37,748 nucleotides of DNA, taken from contig CALUKU010000028.1 in NCBI GenBank assembly GCA_944321295.1, positions 1-37,748 of the forward strand, written 5' to 3'. How positions within the stretch are numbered: the stretch's first letter is position 1; every line of letters starts with the position of its first letter. This DNA is from an uncultured Prevotella sp. Its GTDB lineage: Bacteria; Bacteroidota; Bacteroidia; Bacteroidales; Bacteroidaceae. Below are positions 16,859 to 25,168 of this stretch, one piece after another. The translations under genes were made by a program, and so were the position numbers. The notes below the pieces were generated by a model, which was given only the letters and a program-made list of their open reading frames with translations, did no database searches and was not told where the DNA came from.

Positions 16859-19417
16859 ATGAGGAAACTGTTTATATTGATACTTCTAACCATCACGCAA
16901 GTCGTCTGCGCGCAGATGATAACCGGCGTCGTGGTTGACGAGGAGACCGGTGACAGTATCCCCAATCCCTCCGTGCAATATAAGAAAGGGAGAACGGCCG
17001 TTTCGGGCGACTCGTCGGGCCGTTTCTCAATACAGCGTAAGAACGACGAATATCTTACGTTCAGCGCCGTAGGATACAAAGACCTGCGCATACTCATAGG
17101 CCCGAACACGCCTAACGAGATGCGCATAACCCTAAAATCGGACACCAAGCGGCTGAAAGAGGTTACGGTAAGGGCGAAGCGTGGCAAGTACAGCCGCAAG
17201 AACAATCCGGCCGTTGAGCTGATGAAACGCGTGATAGCCGCGAAGAAACGCACCGACCTGTCGAACCACGACTATTACCGATACGACAAATACCAGAAAA
17301 TAACACTCGCAATAAACGACATCAACCCGGCCGAACTGGAGAACGAGAAGCTGAAAAACAGGCAGTGGCTGCTTAACCAAATTGAATTCTGCCCGTACAA
17401 CAACAAACTCATACTGCCGCTCTCCGTCGACGAAACCGTGACGCAGAACCTTTACCGCAAAGACCCTAAGAGCGAGAAGACCGTCATATTAGGACAGAAC
17501 GCCACGGGCGTTAACGACCTCATACAGACCGGCGAGATACTTAACAACGTCGTTAAGGACATATTCACCGACGTTAACCTGTATGACGACCAAATACGCC
17601 TTTTGCAATACCCGTTTACGAGTCCCATCGGAAAGAACGCCATTGCGTTCTACCGTTTCTACATTGTCGACACGGTGATGGTTGACCGCGACGAATGTTT
17701 CCATCTGGAGTTTACGCCCAACAACCCGCAGGACTTCGGTTTCCGCGGCGAGATTTGGATTCTGACGGACTCAACGCTGCACGTAAAGAAATGCCGCCTG
17801 GCCCTGCCTAAAAGGAGCGACGTAAACTTCACCGACAACCTGAACGTATTGCAGGAATACACAAAACTGCCCAACGGCGAGTGGGTGCTGACGACCGACG
17901 ACATGACGGTAGAACTGTCAGTAGCTAAATTCCTTACGAAGGCCATCGTCATACGAACGACGAGGATGACCGACTATTCGTTCGCCGAGATACCCGACAA
18001 GATGTTCAAAGGGCGCGCCAAGGTGAAATACGACCCGCGCTCGAAAATGCGCGACGACGCGTTCTGGAACGAGAACCGCACCGTTGCCATGACCAAGGGC
18101 GAAAGCTCGATGGGCACGTTCATCGACAACCTTACGAAAACGAAAGGCTTCAGATACATCCTGTTCGGACTTAAGGCGCTGATAGAGAACTATGTTGAAA
18201 CGGGCACGCAGAAGCACCCGAGCAAGATTGACATAGGCCCCATCAACACGATGATAAGCACCAACTTCATCGACGGCACGCGAACCAGGATAAGCGCGCA
18301 GACAACGGCCAACCTCTGCCCCCGCCTGTTCCTCTCGGGCTACTACGCCCGCGGATGGGACAGCCGCAAGAACTATTATAAGGGACAGGTGACTTACTCG
18401 TTCAACAAGAAAGACTACATGCCGTGGGAATTCCCCAAACGCACGCTCACGTTTACGTCGACGTATGACGTATGCTCGCCGTCAGACAAATTCATGCCCA
18501 CCGACAAGGACAACGTTTTCACGTCGTTGAAATGGACGGACGTGGACAAAATGATGTTCTACAACCGTCAGGAACTGGCCTTTGAGTACGAGCAGGAATG
18601 GGGCTTCAAGACGACAGTCAAGCTGAAGGCCGAGGAGAACGAGGCTTGCGGCAAGCTGTTCTTCACGCCATTGTCGGTCTACGACGCCGACAATCCTGCC
18701 GTGCATCATGGCAAGATTCGCACGACGGAAGCCTCGATACAGCTGCGCTACTCGCCGGGCGAAACCTTCGTCAACACCAAACAGCGCAGACTGAAAGTGA
18801 ACTACGACCCGCCCGTGTTCACCCTCAGCCACACCGTCGGCGTAAAAGGCGTGCTGGGCGGCGACTACGACTACAACTTCACCGAAGCAAGCATATACAA
18901 ACGCTTCTGGCTGAACAGCTGGGGCAAGCTCGACGTGTCAGTAAAGGGCGGCATACAATGGAACAAGGTGCCCTTCCCGCTGCTCATCATGCCGGCCGCA
19001 AACCTGTCGTACATCGTCGAGGACGAAACCTTCAACCTCGTTAACAACATGGAATTCCTGAACGACCGCTACGCCAGCCTTGACGTATCATGGGACTTGA
19101 ACGGAAAGATATTCAACCGCATACCGCTGTTGAAGAAGCTGAAATGGCGCGAATGGCTGGGCATCAAATGCCTGTGGGGCACGCTTACCGACAAGAACAA
19201 CCCCACCCTGGCGCGCAACGCCGGCGATCCGCTGCTGATGCAGTTCCCCGAAGGCTCGTACATAATGGATCCCAAACGTCCTTACATAGAACTAATAGCC
19301 GGCATACATAACATCTTTAAGATATTCCACATCCAATATGTCCACAGGCTCAACTACAACAACCTGCCGACCGCCACACGCAACGGCGTGCGAATAATGA
19401 TGAGGCTGACATTCTAA
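16859..19417 (+). CDS. DUF5686 outer-membrane protein with regulatory-like N-domain
   Basis: The 852-residue protein has a signal peptide (about 1-19, ending VCA), a carboxypeptidase-regulatory-like beta-sandwich (about 21-95, beginning QMITGVVVDEETGD), then the DUF5686 region with NPAVELMKRVIAAKK near 116-130 and a long C-terminal barrel that ends in an aromatic residue (MRLTF). DUF5686 proteins are outer-membrane proteins of Bacteroidota of unknown function. It starts 96 bp after the HAD gene, without a clear terminator between them, so it may be the last gene of the lipid operon. It could move or anchor the lipid product at the outer membrane, but this is inference from position only. Confidence 0.85.
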   Translation: MRKLFILILLTITQVVCAQMITGVVVDEETGDSIPNPSVQYKKGRTAVSGDSSGRFSIQRKNDEYLTFSAVGYKDLRILIGPNTPNEMRITLKSDTKRLKEVTVRAKRGKYSRKNNPAVELMKRVIAAKKRTDLSNHDYYRYDKYQKITLAINDINPAELENEKLKNRQWLLNQIEFCPYNNKLILPLSVDETVTQNLYRKDPKSEKTVILGQNATGVNDLIQTGEILNNVVKDIFTDVNLYDDQIRLLQYPFTSPIGKNAIAFYRFYIVDTVMVDRDECFHLEFTPNNPQDFGFRGEIWILTDSTLHVKKCRLALPKRSDVNFTDNLNVLQEYTKLPNGEWVLTTDDMTVELSVAKFLTKAIVIRTTRMTDYSFAEIPDKMFKGRAKVKYDPRSKMRDDAFWNENRTVAMTKGESSMGTFIDNLTKTKGFRYILFGLKALIENYVETGTQKHPSKIDIGPINTMISTNFIDGTRTRISAQTTANLCPRLFLSGYYARGWDSRKNYYKGQVTYSFNKKDYMPWEFPKRTLTFTSTYDVCSPSDKFMPTDKDNVFTSLKWTDVDKMMFYNRQELAFEYEQEWGFKTTVKLKAEENEACGKLFFTPLSVYDADNPAVHHGKIRTTEASIQLRYSPGETFVNTKQRRLKVNYDPPVFTLSHTVGVKGVLGGDYDYNFTEASIYKRFWLNSWGKLDVSVKGGIQWNKVPFPLLIMPAANLSYIVEDETFNLVNNMEFLNDRYASLDVSWDLNGKIFNRIPLLKKLKWREWLGIKCLWGTLTDKNNPTLARNAGDPLLMQFPEGSYIMDPKRPYIELIAGIHNIFKIFHIQYVHRLNYNNLPTATRNGVRIMMRLTF

Positions 19418-19547
19418 CCGCAATAAGGCATAAGTCTACAAGCAGACAAGAAACAAGCTGCAAGACTTGAGCAGACAAGGCATAAGCGGCATAACAAGAT
19501 AACTTGCCGAGCCGTTACCTGCAACCTGCCACTAAAACCATAAGACT

Positions 19548-20033
19548 ATGAGAAAGATTAAAAATCCCTGGACGAAAAAAGAAGGCTACGACTGCTTCGG
19601 CTGCTGCCCTGAAAATCCCATCGGCATACACATGGAATTTTTTGAAGACGGCGACGACATCGTGAGCTTCTGGAACCCGAAAACCCACTATCAGGGATGG
19701 GTTGACACCATGCACGGAGGCATACTCGCCACCATCATCGACGAAACGGCCGGATGGGTTGTGTTCCGCAAACTGCAAACTAGCGGCGTAACAACCAAGC
19801 TTGAAGTGAAATACCGCAAGCCCGTGATGACCACCGATAAACAGATTACCGTACGAGGGCACATCGCCGAACAGCGACGCAACCTCGTGACCGTGGACGT
19901 CAGGATAGAGAACTCGCAGGGCGAAACGTGCATTGAGGGACGTGCCGTCTACTTCGCTTTCGACAAGGCAAAGGCACAAGAGATGGGTTTCACCTCATGC
20001 GACCTTGAAGGCGACGAGCTATTGCCGATGTAA
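19548..20033 (+). CDS. PaaI-family hotdog thioesterase
   Basis: The 161-residue protein has the short Cys motif CFGCCPENPIGIHM near the N-terminus and the hotdog active-site region MHGGILATIIDETAGW (about 60-75), in which HGG and the DET acid residues are usual for PaaI-like acyl-CoA thioesterases. They hydrolyse small acyl-CoA esters in the cytoplasm; the natural substrate is not shown. It is preceded by 130 bp of short repeats (AAGGCATAAG and GCAGACAAG, each twice) and ends at a strong terminator, so it is likely a single-gene unit. Confidence 0.85.
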   Translation: MRKIKNPWTKKEGYDCFGCCPENPIGIHMEFFEDGDDIVSFWNPKTHYQGWVDTMHGGILATIIDETAGWVVFRKLQTSGVTTKLEVKYRKPVMTTDKQITVRGHIAEQRRNLVTVDVRIENSQGETCIEGRAVYFAFDKAKAQEMGFTSCDLEGDELLPM

Positions 20034-20094
20034 ACGCAAAAGAAACCGCAGCGCGAGCCAACCCGTCCGTAACCAACGGATAATCAACACATTG

Positions 20095-20133
20095 CGAAAG
20101 GCTGCCTTTGAATGTTCCAAAGGCAGCCTTTCG
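20095..20133 (+). terminator. Terminator made of two palindrome units (22-bp phase)
   Basis: A 16-bp perfect stem (20095-20110 with 20118-20133, CGAAAGGCTGCCTTTG) and a 7-base loop follow the thioesterase gene. Each arm is itself a palindrome, AAAGGCTGCCTTT (20097) and AAAGGCAGCCTTT (20119), exactly 22 bp apart. It belongs to the phased repeat family seen at 186, 9939 and 31567. Confidence 0.75.
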
Positions 20134-20241
20134 TCGTATAATAAGCCACGTTTCGCACGACAAAACCTTACCTTCTGAAATGCCGCACGTGACAATCATG
20201 CCAATAAGGCGCCATATTTTCGTAGACAAAGACAAAAAAAC

Positions 20242-20259
20242 TACGTAAACGTTTGCGTA
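20242..20259. promoter_or_regulatory. LacI-type operator, probably autoregulatory
   Basis: TACGTAAACGTTTGCGTA is an 18-bp palindrome with one mismatched pair, centred on the CG typical of LacI/PurR-family operators. It overlaps the -33 box (TTTG 20252-20255) of the LacI-type gene that follows. Repression of its own promoter is the likely outcome. Confidence 0.65.
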
Positions 20260-20282
20260 TTTGCCCGCTTTTATTAACTTTG
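20252..20282 (+). promoter_or_regulatory. Promoter of the LacI-type regulator
   Basis: TTTG (20252-20255), 19 bp, TAACTTTG (20275-20282) is an exact match to the Bacteroidota consensus TTTG-N19-TAnnTTTG. The ATG at 20312 lies 29 bp downstream, which argues against the longer reading frame from 20261. Confidence 0.75.
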
Positions 20283-20311
20283 CACTTAAACTCTTTCTAT
20301 TTATAATCGAT

Positions 20312-21334
20312 ATGGCACAACGCAGGACATCTTTAAAAGAAATGGCCGAGCAGCTTGGCGTCAGCATTGCCACCGTTTCGCGCGCCTTGAGGGACAGCCA
20401 TGAAGTGGGCGAAGACTTAAGGAAGAAAGTGCAGGCACTGGCCAAGAAACTCAACTACCGTCCTAACCCGTTCGCCCAAAGCCTAAGACAGAAAAGGCCT
20501 AAAGTGATAGGCGTTGTCGTGCCCAATCTCGTGACCCACTATTACGCCGCCGTGCTCGACGGCATTGAAGACTACGCCACAAAGGCCGGTTATGCCGTCA
20601 TAGCTGCCAACAGCCACGAAGACCACCTGCGCGAGGAGAAGGCCATCGACAGCTTCGTGGGACTTTACGTCGAGGGCATTATAGCGTGCCTCGCTCAAGA
20701 CACCGTAGACTATTCGCACTTCGTTGAAATCAACAACATGGGCATACCGCTCGTGTTCTTCGCAAGAACGTGCCTGCCTGAAATGTTCTCGTCGGTCGTG
20801 TCAAACGGCGACGAGGCAGCCAAAGAGGCCACCCTGCACCTTATCGACACGGGCAGCCGCCGCATAGCCTTCATCGGCGGACCGCAACATCTTGACATGA
20901 TGAAGCGGCGCAAGCACGGCTACCTGGAAGCCCTGCGGGAACGCAACATTCCAATAGACCGCTCGATAATAATAAACGGTAACATCAATTACGATTACGC
21001 CAGGAAAGTTACGATGGAAATGCTGCAGCGCGACGACCGCCCGGACGCCATCCTGGCCTTCAACGACATCATAACCTACGCCGCCTTCGACGCCATAAAG
21101 TCACTCGGACTTAAAATACCGCAAGACGTGGCGATAATAGGTTTCACAGAAACAGACACGTCGTTTTTCGTGACTCCAAAACTCTCCGCCATCATGGACC
21201 AGGCACATCTCACCGGCGAAAAGGCGTGCGAACTGCTGCTCAACAACATCGCCGGCGACAAAAAAATAAACAAATGCGTCGTGCCGATGACACTTAAGAT
21301 AAGGGAAAGCTCGGACAAAACAATTAAAAGTTAA
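20312..21334 (+). CDS. LacI-family transcriptional regulator
   Basis: The 340-residue protein has a LacI helix-turn-helix at residues 6-26 (SLKEMAEQLGVSIATVSRAL), a hinge helix with PNPFAQSLRQ, and a periplasmic-binding-like effector domain (VIGVVVPNLVTHYYAAV onward). It binds DNA as a dimer or tetramer and lets go, or binds, when a small ligand, usually a sugar, occupies the pocket. No sugar-use genes lie beside it, so its targets may be elsewhere or it may be a global regulator. An operator-like palindrome overlaps its promoter. I chose the ATG at 20312 because the reading frame before it overlaps the promoter. Confidence 0.9.
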   Translation: MAQRRTSLKEMAEQLGVSIATVSRALRDSHEVGEDLRKKVQALAKKLNYRPNPFAQSLRQKRPKVIGVVVPNLVTHYYAAVLDGIEDYATKAGYAVIAANSHEDHLREEKAIDSFVGLYVEGIIACLAQDTVDYSHFVEINNMGIPLVFFARTCLPEMFSSVVSNGDEAAKEATLHLIDTGSRRIAFIGGPQHLDMMKRRKHGYLEALRERNIPIDRSIIINGNINYDYARKVTMEMLQRDDRPDAILAFNDIITYAAFDAIKSLGLKIPQDVAIIGFTETDTSFFVTPKLSAIMDQAHLTGEKACELLLNNIAGDKKINKCVVPMTLKIRESSDKTIKS

Positions 21335-21393
21335 GAGTTAAGAATTAAGAAAATGTGCCATTGTCGGTTATTTTCTTAATTCTTAACTCTTAA
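21331..21393. terminator. Convergent terminator with a 24-bp perfect AT stem
   Basis: A 24-bp perfect inverted repeat (21331-21354 with 21370-21393) of TTAAGAATTAAG-type units and a 15-base loop lies between the stops of the LacI-type gene (+) and the DUF721 gene (-). It overlaps the LacI stop codon. It probably ends both transcripts. Confidence 0.7.
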
Positions 21394-21403
21394 TTCTTAA
21401 TTA

Positions 21404-21694
21404 TCAAAAGAGTTTTATGTCGGTAATGACCTGCGCGCCAACCTCGGCGTTCAGGTTTTTCACCAGTCGCTCCCTCATCATCGAAAGGTCTGCCCTGAGG
21501 GCGGGATTGGTGATTTTCACAAACAAGGTTTGGTTGCGGATGAACTTCTCGCCGGTATATTTCTCTACGGCCTTGCCTACCACCCTGCCCCACGCGTCAA
21601 CGACGCGCCGCTGCTTCAACGGCGTTTCAAGGCCGTCGGCGCGCAGGCAACGCGCTATAATGTCGGCCAACGACTGCACGTCACGTCTAAACAT
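21404..21694 (-). CDS. DUF721 (DciA-like) protein
   Basis: The 96-residue protein matches the DUF721/DciA family: an N-terminal helix pair (DVQSLADIIARCLRADG), the AWGRVVG motif and the conserved LFVKITNPALRADLSMMRE strand-helix. DciA-type proteins load or assist the replicative helicase in bacteria without DnaC; this short Bacteroidota form is less studied. Its start overlaps the end of recF by 8 bp, so the two are co-transcribed, a common arrangement linking it to replication and repair. Confidence 0.85.
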   Translation of the reverse strand: MFRRDVQSLADIIARCLRADGLETPLKQRRVVDAWGRVVGKAVEKYTGEKFIRNQTLFVKITNPALRADLSMMRERLVKNLNAEVGAQVITDIKLF

Positions 21695-22802
21695 GGCGCA
21701 CCTCCCTTTCGCTTATCACGCCATTCTCCACGTTGAACAGCTTATAGTCAAGCTCGCTTCCACGCAATATCTGGTCAAGGTGCTCACGGTTGGTGTCGGT
21801 CATGAATATCTGTCCGAAGCCGTCGCCGCCCACTATCTTCACAATCTGCTCAACGCGCCCGGCGTCAAGCTTGTCGAAAACATCGTCCAAAAGCAATATC
21901 GGCACGACGTTGCCGCGAGTACGCTTAAGGAATTCAAACTGCGCCAGCTTCAGCGAAATGACGAAAGTCTTGTTCTGCCCCTGACTGCCCTCACGCCTGA
22001 TGGGATAACCGTCAACAAGCATTTCAAGGTCGTCACGGTGTATGCCGTGCAACGAGTAGCCAACGGCACGGTCCTTATGCCTGTCGCGGCGTATCACGTC
22101 AAGCAACGGCCCGCGCTGGCAGTGGGAAACATAACGCAGCGAAACCTTCTCGCCGCACTGCGAAATACGGTCATAGAAATCCTGGAACAGCGGCACCAGC
22201 TCGTCAACGAACGCCGCGCGCTTGGCGGCCACCACCTCGCCGCTCTCGGCCATCTGCTCCTCCCACAGGGCCATCAGGTCTGCGTCAGGCTCGGCCTCAG
22301 CCCTCAACAACGAATTGCGCTGCTGCAGGGCCTTATTATAACGGTTGAGCGCGTCAATGTAAGCGCCGTCATACTGCGACACGGCCACGTCAATCAGCCT
22401 CCTGCGCTCGTCGCTACCCCCGCCTATGATGACGGTGTCGGCCGGCGAAGCCAATATCAGCGGAATGAGGCCTATGTGGGCCGACAGCCGCTTGTATTCC
22501 TTCTTGTTGCGCCTGAAATGCTTCTTCGCGCCAATCTTCATCCCGCATGTCACGCTCTCGTCATCGCCATCGTCGTTGACATATGTGCCGTCGAGCATGA
22601 AGAAACCACTGTCGTGGCGCACCACTTCGGCGTCCCTCACGGCACCCGCGCTGCGGCAGAACGAAAGGTAATACACGGCGTCGAGCAAGTTAGTCTTGCC
22701 CTCGCCGTTATTGCCGATAAAGCAGTTCATCTTAGGGGAAAAGGCAAGATCAGCCTCACCTATGTTCTTATAATTGACAATTGATAATCTTTTGAGAAAC
22801 AT
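21687..22802 (-). CDS. recF: DNA repair ATPase RecF
   Basis: The protein (371 residues) has the SMC/RecN-like ATPase layout: Walker A GNNGEGKTNLLDAV (about residue 28), a central arm, signature SQGQNKT, and Walker B ILLLDDVFDKLD near the end. RecF helps load RecA at gaps during recombinational repair. I chose the ATG at 22802 (MFLKRLSIVNYKNI) because a promoter with TTTG-N20-TAACTTTG on the - strand (22826-22857) lies just ahead; a longer frame starting at 22856 would have to begin inside that promoter. It overlaps the DUF721 gene. Confidence 0.93.
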   Translation of the reverse strand: MFLKRLSIVNYKNIGEADLAFSPKMNCFIGNNGEGKTNLLDAVYYLSFCRSAGAVRDAEVVRHDSGFFMLDGTYVNDDGDDESVTCGMKIGAKKHFRRNKKEYKRLSAHIGLIPLILASPADTVIIGGGSDERRRLIDVAVSQYDGAYIDALNRYNKALQQRNSLLRAEAEPDADLMALWEEQMAESGEVVAAKRAAFVDELVPLFQDFYDRISQCGEKVSLRYVSHCQRGPLLDVIRRDRHKDRAVGYSLHGIHRDDLEMLVDGYPIRREGSQGQNKTFVISLKLAQFEFLKRTRGNVVPILLLDDVFDKLDAGRVEQIVKIVGGDGFGQIFMTDTNREHLDQILRGSELDYKLFNVENGVISEREVRHV

Positions 22803-22825
22803 GAGCTTGCCGTTCAACTTTAGTG

Positions 22826-22857
22826 CAAAGTTACTCGTTTTACCATTGAAAAACAAA
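22826..22857 (-). promoter_or_regulatory. Promoter of recF
   Basis: On the - strand TTTG (22854-22857), 20 bp, TAACTTTG (22826-22833) matches the Bacteroidota consensus exactly. It decides the recF start at 22802 over the upstream ATG at 22856. Confidence 0.75.
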
Positions 22858-22873
22858 AAAAGTCAGCGATAAA

Positions 22874-22905
22874 TTTCAATATTCAGGATAAAATCCGTAA
22901 TTTTG
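22874..22905 (+). promoter_or_regulatory. Promoter of the TPR gene and ribH
   Basis: TTTC (22874-22877), 20 bp, TAATTTTG (22898-22905) fits the Bacteroidota form with one -33 mismatch. The ATG at 22946 lies 40 bp downstream. It is divergent from the recF promoter. Confidence 0.6.
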
Positions 22906-22945
22906 CCACGCTTTATAAACCAGTAAATCAAAACAAATACATAGA

Positions 22946-23641
22946 ATGGCAAATCTTAACGAACAGAATGGCGCAACCGAAAACGCCCTCAGTCAGAAAG
23001 AGGCGGTCTTCATGAAGCATAAGAAGACCATCTCGCTCGCTATCATCGTAATCATCCTCGTTGTAGCCGGCGTCCTTTGCTACAACACCTACGTGTCAGG
23101 CCCCAAGGAGCAGGAGGCAAGCACGGCGTTGGCAAAAGGCCAGGACTACTTCGCCATGCAGCAATACGAAACAGCCCTCAAGGGCGACAGCACCGGATAC
23201 AGGGGCTTCGTCAACATAGCCACCGACTATAGCGGCACTGACGCAGGCAACCTTGCCAACCTCTACGCCGGACTCTGCTATGCAGGTCTTGACAAGTGGA
23301 ACGACGCCGTGAAGTACCTTGAGCAGTACACACCGTCTGACGACCAGATGATAAGCCCCGCGGCAACAGCCGCCCTCGGCAACGCTTACGCACACATCAG
23401 CCAGCTCGACAAGGCCGTTGAGTACCTGAAGAAGGCCGCAAGCATGGCCGACGCCGAGGCTGCCGACAACGTAAACAACAGCACGTCGCCCACATTCCTC
23501 CTCCAGGCAGGCGAGATACTCGAGAGCCAGGGCAAGAAGGAAGACGCCTTGAAGATATATCAGGACATCAAGAAGAAATACGTCAACTCTGCCGTTTACG
23601 GCGTTATTGACAAGTACATCGAACGAGTTTCCGTAAAATAA
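22946..23641 (+). CDS. Membrane-anchored TPR protein
   Basis: The 231-residue protein has a cytoplasmic head, one transmembrane helix (about residues 29-49, [17 protein letters not shown]) and TPR-like helical repeats, including [40 protein letters not shown] and [18 protein letters not shown]. This layout resembles YfgM-type proteins that assist envelope protein folding, but the match is to the repeat class more than to a specific family. It overlaps ribH by one base (TAATG), so they are translated together, and it is a regular neighbour of ribH in Bacteroidales as I recall. Confidence 0.8.
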   Translation: MANLNEQNGATENALSQKEAVFMKHKKTISLAIIVIILVVAGVLCYNTYVSGPKEQEASTALAKGQDYFAMQQYETALKGDSTGYRGFVNIATDYSGTDAGNLANLYAGLCYAGLDKWNDAVKYLEQYTPSDDQMISPAATAALGNAYAHISQLDKAVEYLKKAASMADAEAADNVNNSTSPTFLLQAGEILESQGKKEDALKIYQDIKKKYVNSAVYGVIDKYIERVSVK

Positions 23642-24117
23642 TGGCGACATCACTGCACAACCTTTCCGACTACGACCCCACTAAAGTGCCCGACGCCAGC
23701 AACATGTGCTTCGGCATAGTCGTAGCCGAATGGAACCCGGAAATAACAGGAGCGTTGCTCGAAGGAGCCGTTAAAACCCTTGAGAAGCACGGGGCACTGC
23801 CCGAAAACATCCACGTGAAGACCGTTCCGGGCAGCTTCGAGCTTATTTACGGCGCCCACCAGATGACACTCAACGGCGGTTACGACGCCATAATAATCCT
23901 CGGCAGCGTCATCCGCGGCGAAACACCGCACTTCGACTATATCTGCCAGGGCGTCACCTACGGCATAGCCAAGCTCAACGCCAAGAGCGAGATACCCGTC
24001 ATATACGGCCTGCTAACCACCAACGACATGCAACAGGCTAAAGATCGTAGCGGCGGCCGCCTCGGCAACAAGGGCGACGAATGTGCCATAGACGCCATAA
24101 AGATGGCAAAATTCTAA
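23641..24117 (+). CDS. ribH: 6,7-dimethyl-8-ribityllumazine synthase
   Basis: This 158-residue enzyme condenses 5-amino-6-ribitylaminouracil with 3,4-dihydroxy-2-butanone 4-phosphate in the penultimate step of riboflavin synthesis. Visible motifs are [20 protein letters not shown] at the ribityl site, [25 protein letters not shown] with the catalytic His, and the C-terminal [14 protein letters not shown]. Length is normal for the family. It is co-translated with the upstream TPR gene. No FMN riboswitch was seen ahead of the pair. Confidence 0.95.
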   Translation: MATSLHNLSDYDPTKVPDASNMCFGIVVAEWNPEITGALLEGAVKTLEKHGALPENIHVKTVPGSFELIYGAHQMTLNGGYDAIIILGSVIRGETPHFDYICQGVTYGIAKLNAKSEIPVIYGLLTTNDMQQAKDRSGGRLGNKGDECAIDAIKMAKF

Positions 24118-24145
24118 AAACGTACATAACAAACAACCCAAACCT

Positions 24146-24192
24146 TAACACCCACCCCAACCCTCCTTTCGGAAGGATTAGGGTGGGTGTTA
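24146..24192 (+). terminator. Hairpin after ribH
   Basis: TAACACCCACCC (24146-24157) pairs with GGGTGGGTGTTA (24181-24192), and an inner TCCTT-TCGG-AAGGA stem-loop caps it. It lies between ribH and xth and probably reduces read-through. It lacks a T-run, so an RNA-stability role is equally possible. Confidence 0.6.
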
Positions 24193-24222
24193 GCTTAAAT
24201 AAGCTCTTAATCACAAATAAAT

Positions 24223-24972
24223 ATGAAACTCATCTCATGGAACGTCAACGGCCTCCGCGCCTGCGAGGGCAAAGGCTTCAGCGACGCATTCAGACAGCTT
24301 GACGCCGACTTCTTCTGCCTGCAGGAAACCAAAATGCAAGAAGGACAACTCGACCTAACGTTTGACGGCTACAAGTCATACTGGAACTACGCCGAGAAAA
24401 AAGGCTATTCAGGCACGGCCATATTCACCCGCCACGAGCCGTTAAGCGTCACCTACGGCCTCGGCATTGACGAGCACGACCACGAAGGACGCGTAATCAC
24501 GCTCGAAATGCCCGACTTCTACCTCGTCACCGTCTACACGCCGAATTCACAGGATGGCCTGCGCCGCCTCGACTACCGCATGAAGTGGGAAGACGACTTC
24601 CGCAATTACCTGCTTAAGCTTGACGCCGTGAAGCCAGTCATCGCCTGCGGCGACATGAACGTGGCGCACCAAGAAATCGACTTGAAGAACCCGAAGACAA
24701 ACCGTCGCAACGCCGGCTTTACCGACGAGGAGCGCGAGAAGTTCACAACGCTGCTCTCTTCCGGCTTCACCGACACCTTCCGCCACTTCAATCCCGACCT
24801 CGAAGGCGCATACTCATGGTGGTCGTACCGCTTCCACGCACGCGAGAAGAACGCAGGCTGGCGCATCGATTATTTCATCGTTTCCAACCGCCTCGTCCCG
24901 CAAATAAAGTCGGCCGCCATACACAACGAAATCTATGGCTCCGACCATTGCCCAGTGGAGCTGGTGTTGTAA
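24223..24972 (+). CDS. xth: Exodeoxyribonuclease III
   Basis: The 249-residue protein belongs to the ExoIII/AP endonuclease family for base-excision repair. It has the start [14 protein letters not shown], the metal-binding Glu in FCLQETKMQ, the catalytic region [31 protein letters not shown], the WWSYRF and GWRIDYF blocks, and the final SDHCPVEL with the catalytic Asp-His pair. It cuts DNA at abasic sites and removes 3' blocking groups. It is flanked by hairpins on both sides, so it is likely a single-gene unit. Confidence 0.95.
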   Translation: MKLISWNVNGLRACEGKGFSDAFRQLDADFFCLQETKMQEGQLDLTFDGYKSYWNYAEKKGYSGTAIFTRHEPLSVTYGLGIDEHDHEGRVITLEMPDFYLVTVYTPNSQDGLRRLDYRMKWEDDFRNYLLKLDAVKPVIACGDMNVAHQEIDLKNPKTNRRNAGFTDEEREKFTTLLSSGFTDTFRHFNPDLEGAYSWWSYRFHAREKNAGWRIDYFIVSNRLVPQIKSAAIHNEIYGSDHCPVELVL

Positions 24973-25001
24973 TATGAAAAACATAACCACAAGATAAGTT
25001 A

Positions 25002-25033
25002 AAAAGGTGTATTGGCTCCCCAATGCACCTTTT
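25002..25033 (+). terminator. Intrinsic terminator of xth
   Basis: AAAAGGTGTATTGG (25002-25015) pairs with CCAATGCACCTTTT (25020-25033) with one G-T wobble and a 4-base loop, followed by ATATTT. It separates the housekeeping block from the defence cassette. Confidence 0.8.
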
Positions 25034-25109
25034 ATATTTCACACACAACAAACGATATTATCACAACATTTAATTAACCGTAATTCTTCAATTATATATA
25101 ATATTTTCG

Positions 25110-25117
25110 TATCTTTG
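25110..25117 (+). promoter_or_regulatory. Bacteroidota -7 box (TATCTTTG) of the restriction operon
   Basis: TATCTTTG matches TAnnTTTG and lies 51 bp before the ATG at 25169, in a strongly AT-rich stretch. The -33 position holds only a weak TTCA, so expression may be low or regulated. Confidence 0.5.
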
Positions 25118-25168
25118 TAAGCTAAAATAAAATGTTTCAAGAATTAATCAAGGTTTGTAAATAAATTT

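Noticed and set aside
21417-22784. Long antisense frame opposite DUF721 and recF (455 codons)
   Set aside because: It covers two well recognised genes on the other strand and has no family features.
22803-22856. Upstream ATG for recF
   Set aside because: The extension would overlap an exact promoter match (22826-22857) and adds residues not seen in RecF proteins.
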